Part shown: positions 1-6,553 of the stretch, one piece after another
Numbering within the stretch: the stretch's first letter is position 1
How the letters are laid out: each line of letters begins with the position of its first letter
NCBI GenBank assembly: GCA_964471755.1
Contig: CAYYJM010000322.1
Coordinates: forward strand, 1 to 6,603
Length of the DNA stretch: 6,603 bases
Source of the DNA: CAYYJM01 sp964471755
GTDB lineage: Bacteria > Planctomycetota > Planctomycetia > Gemmatales > Gemmataceae
Direction: 5' to 3'
Translations under genes and position numbers: made by a program
Notes under the pieces: generated by a model
The model's database searches: none
Seen by the model: the letters and a program-made list of their open reading frames with translations, nothing else
What the model was told of the DNA's origin: nothing

Positions 1-42
1 TGACGCCGTAACACACCGGGACAGGTCCGTTGCGGGCCGCAT
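1..42 (-). CDS. Possible start of a further minus-strand gene (partial)
   Basis: An open frame begins with ATG at 42, 25 bases after the stop codon of the zinc-finger gene, and stays open for 14 codons to the window edge (MRPATDLSRCVTAS). Third codon positions are mostly G or C, as in the neighbours. The upstream ribosome-binding site is weak (AGG, 2 bases before the ATG, with GGG further up). The spacing suggests a co-transcribed gene. In planctomycetes such small HC2-like proteins can sit beside sigma factors or protein kinases, but 14 residues are too few to identify a family. Confidence 0.25.
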   Translation of the reverse strand, partial: MRPATDLSRCVTAS

Positions 43-67
43 GGCCTGTACCCAGATCGCGAACGTC

Positions 68-505
68 TTACCGCTCGCCGGTCGGCGGCTGGCCCTGATT
101 CGATTGCAGCAGATCGGCCCCGGCCCGGGCGATGCGCTTCTGTCTCTCCCGCGCCTGCGGAGCCGGCTCCTGCTGCTGTGCTTGCAAGTCGGCCAGGTTC
201 GCCAGGCAGTATGGACAGGTGATCGTCTCCAGGTGGAAGCGGAAATAGTCCATCTCCGCCTCATCGAGCACCTGAAGCAGATAGCTGCCCAACTGCTCGC
301 GGGTCGGGCAGGTGAGCCGTTCACGCCGCCAGATCGCTCCCAGGGAGTGTTCGCCCCGGTCACGCTCCTGAAGAACCTGATCCAGAGCGCGACGCAACTC
401 CTCCGACTGGCGCAGCGCCTGCTCGATCTGGGCCGTCTCCGCCTCGCTCAAGGCGTCGTCCAGGTAGGCGTGGAACTGCTCACGGGTGATCGTCGTGGTG
501 GCCAT
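68..505 (-). CDS. Small HC2-like zinc-finger protein, possible anti-sigma factor
   Basis: This soluble, Glu/Gln/Arg-rich protein of 145 residues has C66, then H91-x5-C97-x2-C100 (HLETITCPYC), resembling the HC2/ZAS zinc-binding fold of anti-sigma factors, though the His-Cys spacing is five rather than the usual three. Residues 7-44 look like a degenerate copy of 68-105: TREQ-x3-YL-x2-[AV]L-x-EAE recurs with a 61-residue offset. No signal peptide or membrane segment is seen, so it is probably cytoplasmic. The ATG at 505 is chosen over an in-frame TTG at 568 because the extra N-terminus has no family-like character and the TTG falls inside a candidate -35 box. The ribosome-binding site is weak (CGGGG, 6 bases before ATG). 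No sigma-factor gene is visible in the window, so the regulatory role is an inference; a zinc-binding structural or kinase-associated role is an alternative. Confidence 0.82.
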   Translation of the reverse strand: MATTTITREQFHAYLDDALSEAETAQIEQALRQSEELRRALDQVLQERDRGEHSLGAIWRRERLTCPTREQLGSYLLQVLDEAEMDYFRFHLETITCPYCLANLADLQAQQQEPAPQARERQKRIARAGADLLQSNQGQPPTGER

Positions 506-538
506 CTCGAACCCCGACACGGACACGGGCGATCTCCC

Positions 539-568
539 ATTGAACCACCTCGACCGGGGTTGCGTCAA
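539..568 (-). promoter_or_regulatory. Candidate sigma-70-type promoter for the zinc-finger gene
   Basis: On the minus strand, TTGACG (563-568) and TTCAAT (539-544) are separated by 18 bases. They match the -35 consensus at 5 of 6 and the -10 at 4 of 6. Transcription would start near 532, leaving a leader of roughly 27 bases before the ATG at 505. This would let the regulator be expressed separately from the propeller gene, and it argues against translation from the TTG at 568. Planctomycete promoter consensus is not well defined, so this is tentative. Confidence 0.4.
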
Positions 569-599
569 TTCGTCACCGCCATCGATTGCGTTCGCCCGG

Positions 600-2111
600 T
601 CACTTGCCGAGCGGGTAGTTCAGCGTGTAGTACGCCTGTGGATGCAGCAGCGGCTGACCGTCGGCCGAGCGAACTCCGGTCGCGGTCAGGTCGTGAACGT
701 GCCCCTCTTGCAGGCCGTCCACGACGAGCCGCACGCTCTTGCGGTCGGCTCCAACCGTGACGCGCGTGATCTTCGGCGTCGTCTGGTCCACTTCCGGGCT
801 GCCGTACGCCCCCTGGAAGATGTAGGTGAACGTCTTCAGTCCGTACGACTCGACCTTGCCGGCCGTCTCCGGATCGATCGGCTCGGTGAACGTCAACTCG
901 AAGCCGTCCGGCTGCAATCGCATCTCGTGGATCTCGAACGGCACCTTGCCCGTCCAGACCAGCCGCTCGACCGCGAACGGCTTCGGGCCACGCGACCCCC
1001 AGCCGCGGTTCGTACTCCCCACGAAGAGCGAACCGTCCGGCGCGAACCGCACCGGGACGACGCCGGAGCCGAAACCCTGCCGGAACGGGAAGCACGCTCC
1101 CTGATACCGGCCGTTCTTCGCCTTCTCCAGGAAGACGCGCATGACCGTGCTGTGTGTCTGGTCGCCGACGAAGAGCTGGTTGGCGAACGGGCCGAACTTG
1201 CCGCCGGTCGTGTCGCAGTCGATGCCGCTGGCCGACTGACCCATCTTGCCGTACGGGAAGAGGACCGCCGGCGGGACGTACTGCGGGATGCGCTTCGCCT
1301 CGACGTGAATCCGGCTGCCACTCTTCGGCGACTCCGGAGCCTTGCCGAGGTACTTCGCCTCCGGCTCACTGTACCACCGGAAGCTGTCCGGATGACCACA
1401 GAACCCGCCCGGCACGATCTGCTTCAGCGAGCAGGTGCCGTTCCACGGCCCCTGGTTGTCCGTGTAGAAGACGTCACCGACCGCGTTGAAGCCGACGCCA
1501 CCCGGCGAACGGACACCGCTCGCCACCGGGATCATCTTCCCCTCCGGCGTCACCTTGACCGCCCAGCCCCGGAACTTGCTGCTGCTGTTGAACGAGCCGG
1601 TCAGACAGAGCGTGATCCACAGATCGCCATTGCGATCGAAACGCGAACCGAGCGCGTATTCGTGGTAGTCGCCGTTGATCTCCCAGTCGTCGGTGATGAC
1701 CTCGAAGCGGTCGGCCTTGCCGTCGCCATTGGTGTCCTTGATGCGCGACACGTCGGGCCGCTGGGTGACGTACAGCCAGCCGTCGCGCGTGCCGAGGCCG
1801 AGAACCTCGTGCAGACCATGAGCGAAGCGCGTGAACTTCGCCTTCGCCGGATTCGGATCGAAGGCGTTGTCGATGAGCCAGACCTCGCCACGACGGGTGC
1901 CGACGGCGACCTTGCCATCGGGCAGCATCTCGATCGCGCCGGCCTCCAGCACCTCGCCCGGTGGCGTCGTGAACGTCAGGAGCTTGTAGTAGTCGGCCTC
2001 GGTCGCCGGCTTCGCGGCCGGTGCCTTGCCCTGGCGGGCCTCGCCGCGTTCCGGCAGGCCCAGAAGCAGGGCCGCCAGCACGGCAAGGGCCGGGAAGAAC
2101 AGGTATCGCAT
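600..2111 (-). CDS. Exported sorbosone-dehydrogenase-like beta-propeller protein
   Basis: This 503-residue protein starts with a Sec signal (MRYLFFPALAVLAALLLG, likely cleavage after A25). Residues about 45-390 show repeated propeller-blade patterns such as MLPDGKVAVGTRRGEVWLID, FDRNGDLWITLCL and FAPDGSLFVGSTNRG, as in soluble glucose/sorbosone dehydrogenase-like and DUF7133-type proteins. DTNGDGKADRFE (126-137) is an EF-hand-like calcium loop. NQGPWNGTCSLK (219-230) and GFCGHP (236-241) look like family signatures. Residues about 391-503 resemble a bacterial Ig-like domain (FELTFTEPIDPET, then HVHDLTATGVRSADGQPL). No CxxCH is present, so any electrons would have to leave through a partner, plausibly the adjacent pentahaem protein. 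An in-frame GTG at 2165 would overlap the upstream gene and precede the signal with a charged tail; the ATG at 2111, 9 bases after AAGGGG, is preferred. PQQ binding or dehydrogenase activity is inferred, not shown. Confidence 0.92.
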   Translation of the reverse strand: MRYLFFPALAVLAALLLGLPERGEARQGKAPAAKPATEADYYKLLTFTTPPGEVLEAGAIEMLPDGKVAVGTRRGEVWLIDNAFDPNPAKAKFTRFAHGLHEVLGLGTRDGWLYVTQRPDVSRIKDTNGDGKADRFEVITDDWEINGDYHEYALGSRFDRNGDLWITLCLTGSFNSSSKFRGWAVKVTPEGKMIPVASGVRSPGGVGFNAVGDVFYTDNQGPWNGTCSLKQIVPGGFCGHPDSFRWYSEPEAKYLGKAPESPKSGSRIHVEAKRIPQYVPPAVLFPYGKMGQSASGIDCDTTGGKFGPFANQLFVGDQTHSTVMRVFLEKAKNGRYQGACFPFRQGFGSGVVPVRFAPDGSLFVGSTNRGWGSRGPKPFAVERLVWTGKVPFEIHEMRLQPDGFELTFTEPIDPETAGKVESYGLKTFTYIFQGAYGSPEVDQTTPKITRVTVGADRKSVRLVVDGLQEGHVHDLTATGVRSADGQPLLHPQAYYTLNYPLGK

Positions 2112-2120
2112 GGGTTGAAT

Positions 2121-2126
2121 CCCCTT
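2121..2126 (-). promoter_or_regulatory. Ribosome-binding site deciding the propeller start
   Basis: On the minus strand AAGGGG lies 9 bases upstream of the ATG at 2111. It lies downstream of the alternative GTG at 2165, so it supports the ATG, which also begins directly with the signal peptide. The GGG of the site could pair weakly with the CCC just before the ATG. Confidence 0.55.
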
Positions 2127-2158
2127 CAGCGTCAGTGATCGTGAGGAAAGACGGCGGG

Positions 2159-4921
2159 TCACCACCGGTACGTCTGGACGATCTCGGCCTTGCCATCGAC
2201 GAACCGAATCGGCACGAGCAGCTCGGCCTTGCCGCCAGAGGTGCGGACCCGTGCCGGCGTCGAACCTTCGAGCCGCATCCGCCAGACGCCATCGATCAGA
2301 AACCAGCCGTTCTCCTGCGGCTCGATCTTGTTCGCCGACACGGCCCGGAAGTAGAGCCCCTCGGTCGGCTTCTCGGCCGTGAACTTCAGCGTCCGCTTCA
2401 GGACGGCGACCTTGTCCGGGACCGGGCTGGCGAAGTCCTCGACCTTCACGTCACCCAGCGAGTAGAGGAACGTCGGCCGATCGTCCGGCGTGAGGCTGTA
2501 GCCGTGGAAGCGGTAGCCGCGCTGGTGAGCCGGCGTGGTCGGCCAGGCGTCATCGGCCTTCGCCAGCGTGGCGAACGGCGTTCCGGTCGGCAGCCGCAGG
2601 ATGTTGTCGCCGAGCGGCACCTGGTTGCCGGAACCGCGATCGGTCCAGTGCTTCGCCGCGTCGATGAACGCTCCCTCCCACAGGAGCGCGAGCCGAAGCT
2701 GATTCGCGTCGAAGGCGAGGTGAATCCGCTCCGGGTAGCCAACGGCGATGGCGCGCGCCCCGGCCCCCTCGATGAAGTTGCGATACAGAATCGCCCCGCT
2801 CGTCGGCATCAGCGGGATCGACTTCGCCGACGCGCCGATCGGCAGCTGGGCCTTGGTCGCGTCGGACAGGTAAACCCACATCGCCTCGATCTGCGTCCGG
2901 GCGGTGCCGTCGAGGAACTCGGGCAGGACGCTCTTGCCCTGGAGGAACGCCGCCGGCATTCGCGTGCCGGGCCGGACGGCCTGCGGGTCGTTGACGTAGG
3001 CGTGGAACCAGTCGCGCCGCAGACGTCGGGTCATGATCGCCATGTCGATGCCCTGGACGCCCTCGGCCTTCTGACCGGCGAAGGTGTGGCACTTGATGCA
3101 GCCGAACGCCTGGCCGCCGACCAGATGGCGGGCCGTCGCCTTGACGCGGGCCAGCGACTCCTTGAACGTCACCGCCGGCACCTCCGGCAGCGAATCGAGA
3201 GCAGCGAACGCGGCGACGAGATGGCCCACGTTGGCGTCGCCGAAGCCCGGCATCCGCGTGTGCATGTACGGCCGATCGTCGGCCCCCCTGTCGAGAATCT
3301 CCTTCAGGTAGGCCGGGGTGAGCTTGGCTCCGACGCCGTCCAGCGGAGGCGGCAGGCGACCCTCATCGCCCATCTCGGGCTGCGTCGTCTGGAAAGACTT
3401 GTTGAGTTCCTCGATGGGGCCGCCGATCTTGTCGCGAACGTGGCAGGCGTAGCAGTTGAAGCGCGTCAGCGTCTCGGTGACGAGTTCTCGCGGCGAGGTC
3501 GGCGGGGCGATCGGCTTCTTCAGGGCGGCAGCGAGGGCGGCACGCTGGAGGGCGGTGAGCCCGAACCACGGCGTCCCCTTGGCCGGGTCCGGAGCGAGGC
3601 AGCCCCGGTCGGCCTGGAGCTTCGCCAGAGGCGGAGCGGTCAGGGTCGAGACGATCGGCTTCTTCTCGATGCTGGCCTGATGACAGGCCGCGCAGCCGGC
3701 AGCGGCGAAGAGGGTTCGGCCCTTCTCGACCAGGGCCGGCCGGGGTTCGAGGTAGTCCGCGTCGTCGCGGTTCACGACCGTCGGCTTCCGGTCCAGGTCG
3801 GCCTCGGTCGCCGCCAGGATTTCCGTCAGGTCGAAGCTGCCGAAGCCGGGAGCCTCGATCTGGCCGTGCAGCTCGGCTCCGCCGCCACCCTGGAAGAAAT
3901 CGACGATCACCCGGTGGGCTCCCTTCGTCAGCTTGACCTTGCCCTTCCGCGTGGTCGGCGGATGGATGCCATCGTTGTCGACGACGGTCTTGCCATCGAC
4001 GAGGAGCCGGGACCCATCATCGCTGTGAAGAGTGAAGGTGTACTCGGCATCGCGATCGGCCTTGAAGAAGCCGCCGAAGCGGATGCCATAGTTGCCACCC
4101 CGACGGGCCGACCCGAGATCGAGAGCGACGCCGGTTCCCTGGGCGATCGGCTTGAGTTTCTCGAAATCGGGCAGCTTCTGCCAGTCCCCCTCGTGGTAGG
4201 CGTAGGTGGTCGTTCCGCGGCCCTGAGGCGGTGGTGCCTTGATCCCCTGAAGCAGGAACGTGGCGACCGCCTTCGCCTCCGGCCCGGCCAGCAGATGCGG
4301 CATGCGGCCCGATGGCCGAACCACCTGCGGACTTTCGAGAAAGGCAGCCAGGCTCGTGATCGAGTATTTCTCCTTCAGTGGCCCGAGCGGAACCGACGAC
4401 GGCAGAACGAGATCGGGCGAGCCGTCCGCCTTGCGGGTGCCGTGACAGGCGACACAGCCGACCTTGTGGTAGGTGTCGCGGCCGGGGCCGAGGTTCTTCG
4501 CCTGGGGGCGTTCCTGCTTGATCACGCCGGTCGAGGCGAGGAACTGCACGAGGGCCTCGATCTTCTGGTCGCGATCCGGATCGTTGACGAACGGAGTCGG
4601 CATGACCGAGCCCGGCTTGACGGCGTGCGGATCGCGCAGGAACTTGCGGAGATGGCCGACCCGGACCCGAGCGCCGACGTGATCGAGAACAGGAGCCTGC
4701 CTGCGCTGCGTGGCCCGGCTCTCGGCCTGGTGACAGGCGACACAGCCCAGCTCGCCGAGCAGAAGCCGGCCGCCCTGCGCCGGATCGGCCTTGTCGCCGG
4801 TGTGGAAGCGCTCGAAGCCGGGAACGATCGGCCCGGCAGCGTCGGCTCGCGTTACGTCCAGGCCAGTCAGGCAGAGGATCGCCAGCGTGACGGCGGGCAG
4901 GTAGTGAAGACCTCGAATCAT
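2159..4921 (-). CDS. Exported pentahaem c-type cytochrome with PA14 domain
   Basis: This 920-residue protein has a Sec-type signal peptide (hydrophobic core about 8-22, likely cleavage after A28). Five CxxCH haem c sites are present: C60, C156, C410, C490 and C608. Candidate distal methionines in xMP motifs are M107, M207, M557 and M655, pairing with haems I, II, IV and V; haem III has no obvious partner. Residues about 236-360 form a PA14 domain, with HSDDGSRLLVDG at 299-310, a fold that often binds carbohydrate. Residues about 700-845 (YRNFIEGAGARAIAVGYPER, HLAFDANQLRLALLWEGAFID) resemble the DUF6797-type region of planctomycete and verrucomicrobial cytochromes. The ATG follows AGAGGA by 5 bases. 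The protein should act in the periplasm as an electron carrier or oxidoreductase, probably with the propeller encoded 47 bp downstream. Haem attachment is strongly supported; the substrate is unknown. Confidence 0.95.
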   Translation of the reverse strand: MIRGLHYLPAVTLAILCLTGLDVTRADAAGPIVPGFERFHTGDKADPAQGGRLLLGELGCVACHQAESRATQRRQAPVLDHVGARVRVGHLRKFLRDPHAVKPGSVMPTPFVNDPDRDQKIEALVQFLASTGVIKQERPQAKNLGPGRDTYHKVGCVACHGTRKADGSPDLVLPSSVPLGPLKEKYSITSLAAFLESPQVVRPSGRMPHLLAGPEAKAVATFLLQGIKAPPPQGRGTTTYAYHEGDWQKLPDFEKLKPIAQGTGVALDLGSARRGGNYGIRFGGFFKADRDAEYTFTLHSDDGSRLLVDGKTVVDNDGIHPPTTRKGKVKLTKGAHRVIVDFFQGGGGAELHGQIEAPGFGSFDLTEILAATEADLDRKPTVVNRDDADYLEPRPALVEKGRTLFAAAGCAACHQASIEKKPIVSTLTAPPLAKLQADRGCLAPDPAKGTPWFGLTALQRAALAAALKKPIAPPTSPRELVTETLTRFNCYACHVRDKIGGPIEELNKSFQTTQPEMGDEGRLPPPLDGVGAKLTPAYLKEILDRGADDRPYMHTRMPGFGDANVGHLVAAFAALDSLPEVPAVTFKESLARVKATARHLVGGQAFGCIKCHTFAGQKAEGVQGIDMAIMTRRLRRDWFHAYVNDPQAVRPGTRMPAAFLQGKSVLPEFLDGTARTQIEAMWVYLSDATKAQLPIGASAKSIPLMPTSGAILYRNFIEGAGARAIAVGYPERIHLAFDANQLRLALLWEGAFIDAAKHWTDRGSGNQVPLGDNILRLPTGTPFATLAKADDAWPTTPAHQRGYRFHGYSLTPDDRPTFLYSLGDVKVEDFASPVPDKVAVLKRTLKFTAEKPTEGLYFRAVSANKIEPQENGWFLIDGVWRMRLEGSTPARVRTSGGKAELLVPIRFVDGKAEIVQTYRW

Positions 4922-4965
4922 CGGTTTCCTCTGCGGAGTGTGAGGCAGGTTCGTTCAGCGGGGGC

Positions 4966-4978
4966 GGCCCCTCGGGCC
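4966..4978 (-). other. Small leader hairpin upstream of the pentahaem gene
   Basis: GGCCC and GGGCC form a perfect 5-bp stem around a 3-base loop, just downstream of the predicted transcription start and about 45 bases before the ATG at 4921. No T-tract follows, so it is not a typical intrinsic terminator. It could be a transcript-stabilising stem or chance in GC-rich DNA. Confidence 0.25.
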
Positions 4979-4987
4979 AGGATGGCG

Positions 4988-5015
4988 ATTCTAACCGACG
5001 CGTTCGCCGTCGCAA
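4988..5015 (-). promoter_or_regulatory. Candidate promoter for the pentahaem/propeller gene pair
   Basis: In the 116-bp gap after the DUF1501 gene, the minus strand carries TTGCGA (5010-5015) and TAGAAT (4988-4993) 16 bases apart. The -10 matches TATAAT at 5 of 6 and the -35 matches TTGACA at 4 of 6. Transcription would start near 4981, giving a leader of about 60 bases. This suggests that the cytochrome and propeller genes can be transcribed without the DUF1501 gene. It is based on consensus match only. Confidence 0.4.
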
Positions 5016-5037
5016 GGAGGTTCCAGGTAAATCGGCC

Positions 5038-6477
5038 TCAACGGCCGAACAGATCGAGAGCCGGTCGGCCCTTGCCGTCCTGGGTGACGTAGAACGGTCG
5101 CTTCTCGACGGTGAACGCCGTCCGCGGCGAGATCCCCATCGCGTGGAAGATGGTCGCGTGCAGATCGGTCACGCTGATCGGATTCTTGATCGCCAGGCAG
5201 GGCCGGTCTGGAGCACTCGCTCCGTAGAGGAAGCCCTTCTTGATGCCGCCGCCGAACATCAGGACGCTGCTCGCCCCGGTGAAGTGGCGATGCAGACCAT
5301 AGTGCTTCGGCTCCTTCATCACGTCGGTCTTCGCCCGGGACTGATCACGAGCCGTGCTGCCGGGAACGCCCTCGATCATCATGTCCCGGCTGAACTCGCT
5401 AGCGATGACGACGAGCGTCCGATCGAGCAACTTGCGGGCTTCGAGATCGCGGATGAGCTGGGCGATCGGACCATCGACCTCGCCCTTGAGACGCTCGACG
5501 GTCGCGTGACCGTTCTCGTGCGTGTCCCAGTGGACGAACGGAATGTACTCCGTCGTCACCTCGACGAAGCGCGCCCCGGCCTCGACCAGGCGCCGGGCGA
5601 GCAGGCAGCCCTGACCGAAGCGGCTATTCCGGCCGGTCAGGTACTTCTCGGCGCTCTCCTTCGGCTCCAGCGTCAGGTCGAACGCCTGGCGATCCGGCGA
5701 TGACAGCAGACGGTCCGCGTTCTCCATCGCGCGGAGCATGGATTGACGCTGGTAGTCGCTGACGCCTTCGCCGATCGGGCCTTTCTCGACGAGGTTCTTG
5801 AACAGGCGATAGCGCTGCTTGAACCGTTCGGCGCTCATGCCGCGTGGTGGCCGGACGGCCTCGACGGCCTGGGTCGGTTCGGGCAGCAGGAAGGGGCCGA
5901 ACTCGCTGCCGAAGAAGCCGGCCGTGTGGAACGCCTTCAATTCCTCCTTCTCGCCGTGGCTGTCGAGGTGCTGCCCGATGGCGATGAACGGCGGAATGGC
6001 CGGGTTGCGCGGCCCGAGAACGCGAGCCATCCACGCCCCCAGGTGCGGAGCGGCCACGGTCAGCGGTGGCACGTAGCCGGTGTGCCAGTGGTACTGATGG
6101 CGCGAGTGGAGGATGTTGCCGAGGTCCGGCTGGACGTGCGAGCGGATGAGCGTGCCGCGATCGATGATCTTCGCGATCTTTTCCAGGCCGGCCGTGATCT
6201 TGATGTCATCGACGACGGTATCGATGGCCGGGAAGGTGCTGATGATCTTCTCGGCCGGGACGCCGATCTCGAAGGGGAGGTAGCGTTTCGGGTCGAACGT
6301 CTCCGGTGCGGCCATGCCGCCGGCCATCCAGAGGAGGATGCAGGCGTCGGCGGTCGGCTTCGGATGCTGGACGGCCTCCTCGGCGTGGAGGCGCGGCTCG
6401 CCGGTGGCCAGCGCGGCGAGCGACGCGGCCGAGAGCTGGGCGAGAAACTGACGACGGGTGGTCTGCGGAGTGGTCAT
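5038..6477 (-). CDS. DUF1501 family protein, Tat-exported
   Basis: This 479-residue protein belongs to the DUF1501 family, large in Planctomycetes, biochemically poorly characterised, and related to the alkaline-phosphatase/sulfatase fold. The N-terminus is a twin-arginine signal (T7-R8-R9-Q10-F11-L12, then a hydrophobic Ala/Leu stretch to about residue 25, possible cleavage after A32), so export in folded form is predicted. Family landmarks seen are GGMAAPETFDP (53-63), IRSH (111-114), a His-rich HSRHQYHWHTGY (124-135), WDTHENGH (317-324), SEFSRD (360-365), FGGGIKKG (408-415) and TDLHATIFHAMGI (437-449). The usual GRDHW-like segment is replaced by KHYGLHRHFTGA (391-402), marking a DUF1501 subtype. 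The ATG at 6477 follows a GGAGA ribosome-binding site by 5 bases and gives the intact Tat signal. It is the first visible gene of the minus-strand cluster, 116 bp before the pentahaem gene. Family and export are firm; catalytic activity is unknown. Confidence 0.95.
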   Translation of the reverse strand: MTTPQTTRRQFLAQLSAASLAALATGEPRLHAEEAVQHPKPTADACILLWMAGGMAAPETFDPKRYLPFEIGVPAEKIISTFPAIDTVVDDIKITAGLEKIAKIIDRGTLIRSHVQPDLGNILHSRHQYHWHTGYVPPLTVAAPHLGAWMARVLGPRNPAIPPFIAIGQHLDSHGEKEELKAFHTAGFFGSEFGPFLLPEPTQAVEAVRPPRGMSAERFKQRYRLFKNLVEKGPIGEGVSDYQRQSMLRAMENADRLLSSPDRQAFDLTLEPKESAEKYLTGRNSRFGQGCLLARRLVEAGARFVEVTTEYIPFVHWDTHENGHATVERLKGEVDGPIAQLIRDLEARKLLDRTLVVIASEFSRDMMIEGVPGSTARDQSRAKTDVMKEPKHYGLHRHFTGASSVLMFGGGIKKGFLYGASAPDRPCLAIKNPISVTDLHATIFHAMGISPRTAFTVEKRPFYVTQDGKGRPALDLFGR

Positions 6478-6482
6478 GGATG

Positions 6483-6487
6483 TCTCC
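6483..6487 (-). promoter_or_regulatory. Ribosome-binding site of the DUF1501 gene, abutting repeats
   Basis: GGAGA on the minus strand is 5 bases before the ATG at 6477. The nearest repeat copy begins within a few bases upstream of it, so folding of the repeat RNA could influence access to this site. Confidence 0.6.
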
Positions 6488-6489
6488 AG

Positions 6490-6507
6490 ATTTAGCCGCC
6501 GGCGGGC
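6490..6507 (+). repeat. REP-like palindromic repeat, copy 1 (contracted)
   Basis: ATTTAGCCGCCGGC at 6490-6503 repeats exactly at 6514-6527. The core CCGCCGGCGG (6496-6505) is a perfect 10-bp palindrome with no loop. Compared with copy 2 it looks like an 8-base deletion removing the TTG-centred loop and part of one arm. Confidence 0.65.
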
Positions 6508-6516
6508 CTCTTCATT

Positions 6517-6537
6517 TAGCCGCCGGCTTGTCGGCGG
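6517..6537 (+). repeat. REP-like palindromic repeat, copy 2
   Basis: The 21-base core begins TAGCCGCCGGCTTG. Its arms CCGCCGGC and GTCGGCGG flank a TT loop with one mismatch. The core matches copy 3, read on the other strand, at 20 of 21 positions. Confidence 0.75.
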
Positions 6538-6553
6538 GTATTTGCTGCGAAGA

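Noticed and set aside
506..599. An intrinsic terminator after the propeller gene
   Set aside because: No strong stem followed by a T-run is present on the minus strand.
486..2138. A plus-strand open frame of 550 codons opposite the propeller gene
   Set aside because: Its composition is low-complexity and Arg-rich with no recognisable fold, while the minus strand encodes a clear signal peptide and propeller blades.
4870..4874. C17 in the pentahaem signal peptide as a lipoprotein anchor
   Set aside because: The residues before it (A-I-L) do not fit the lipobox well, whereas a normal signal peptidase site after A28 does.
2021..5092. A plus-strand open frame of 1023 codons running opposite the pentahaem gene and its flanks
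   Set aside because: It is an antisense shadow caused by high G+C. Its translation is Arg/Ala/Leu/Val-rich with no domain pattern, it crosses gene boundaries, and the opposite strand carries five CxxCH motifs, PA14 and a signal peptide.
5743..6495. A plus-strand open frame of 250 codons opposite the DUF1501 gene
   Set aside because: The DUF1501 motifs and Tat signal on the minus strand explain the region; the plus-strand frame shows no domain features.
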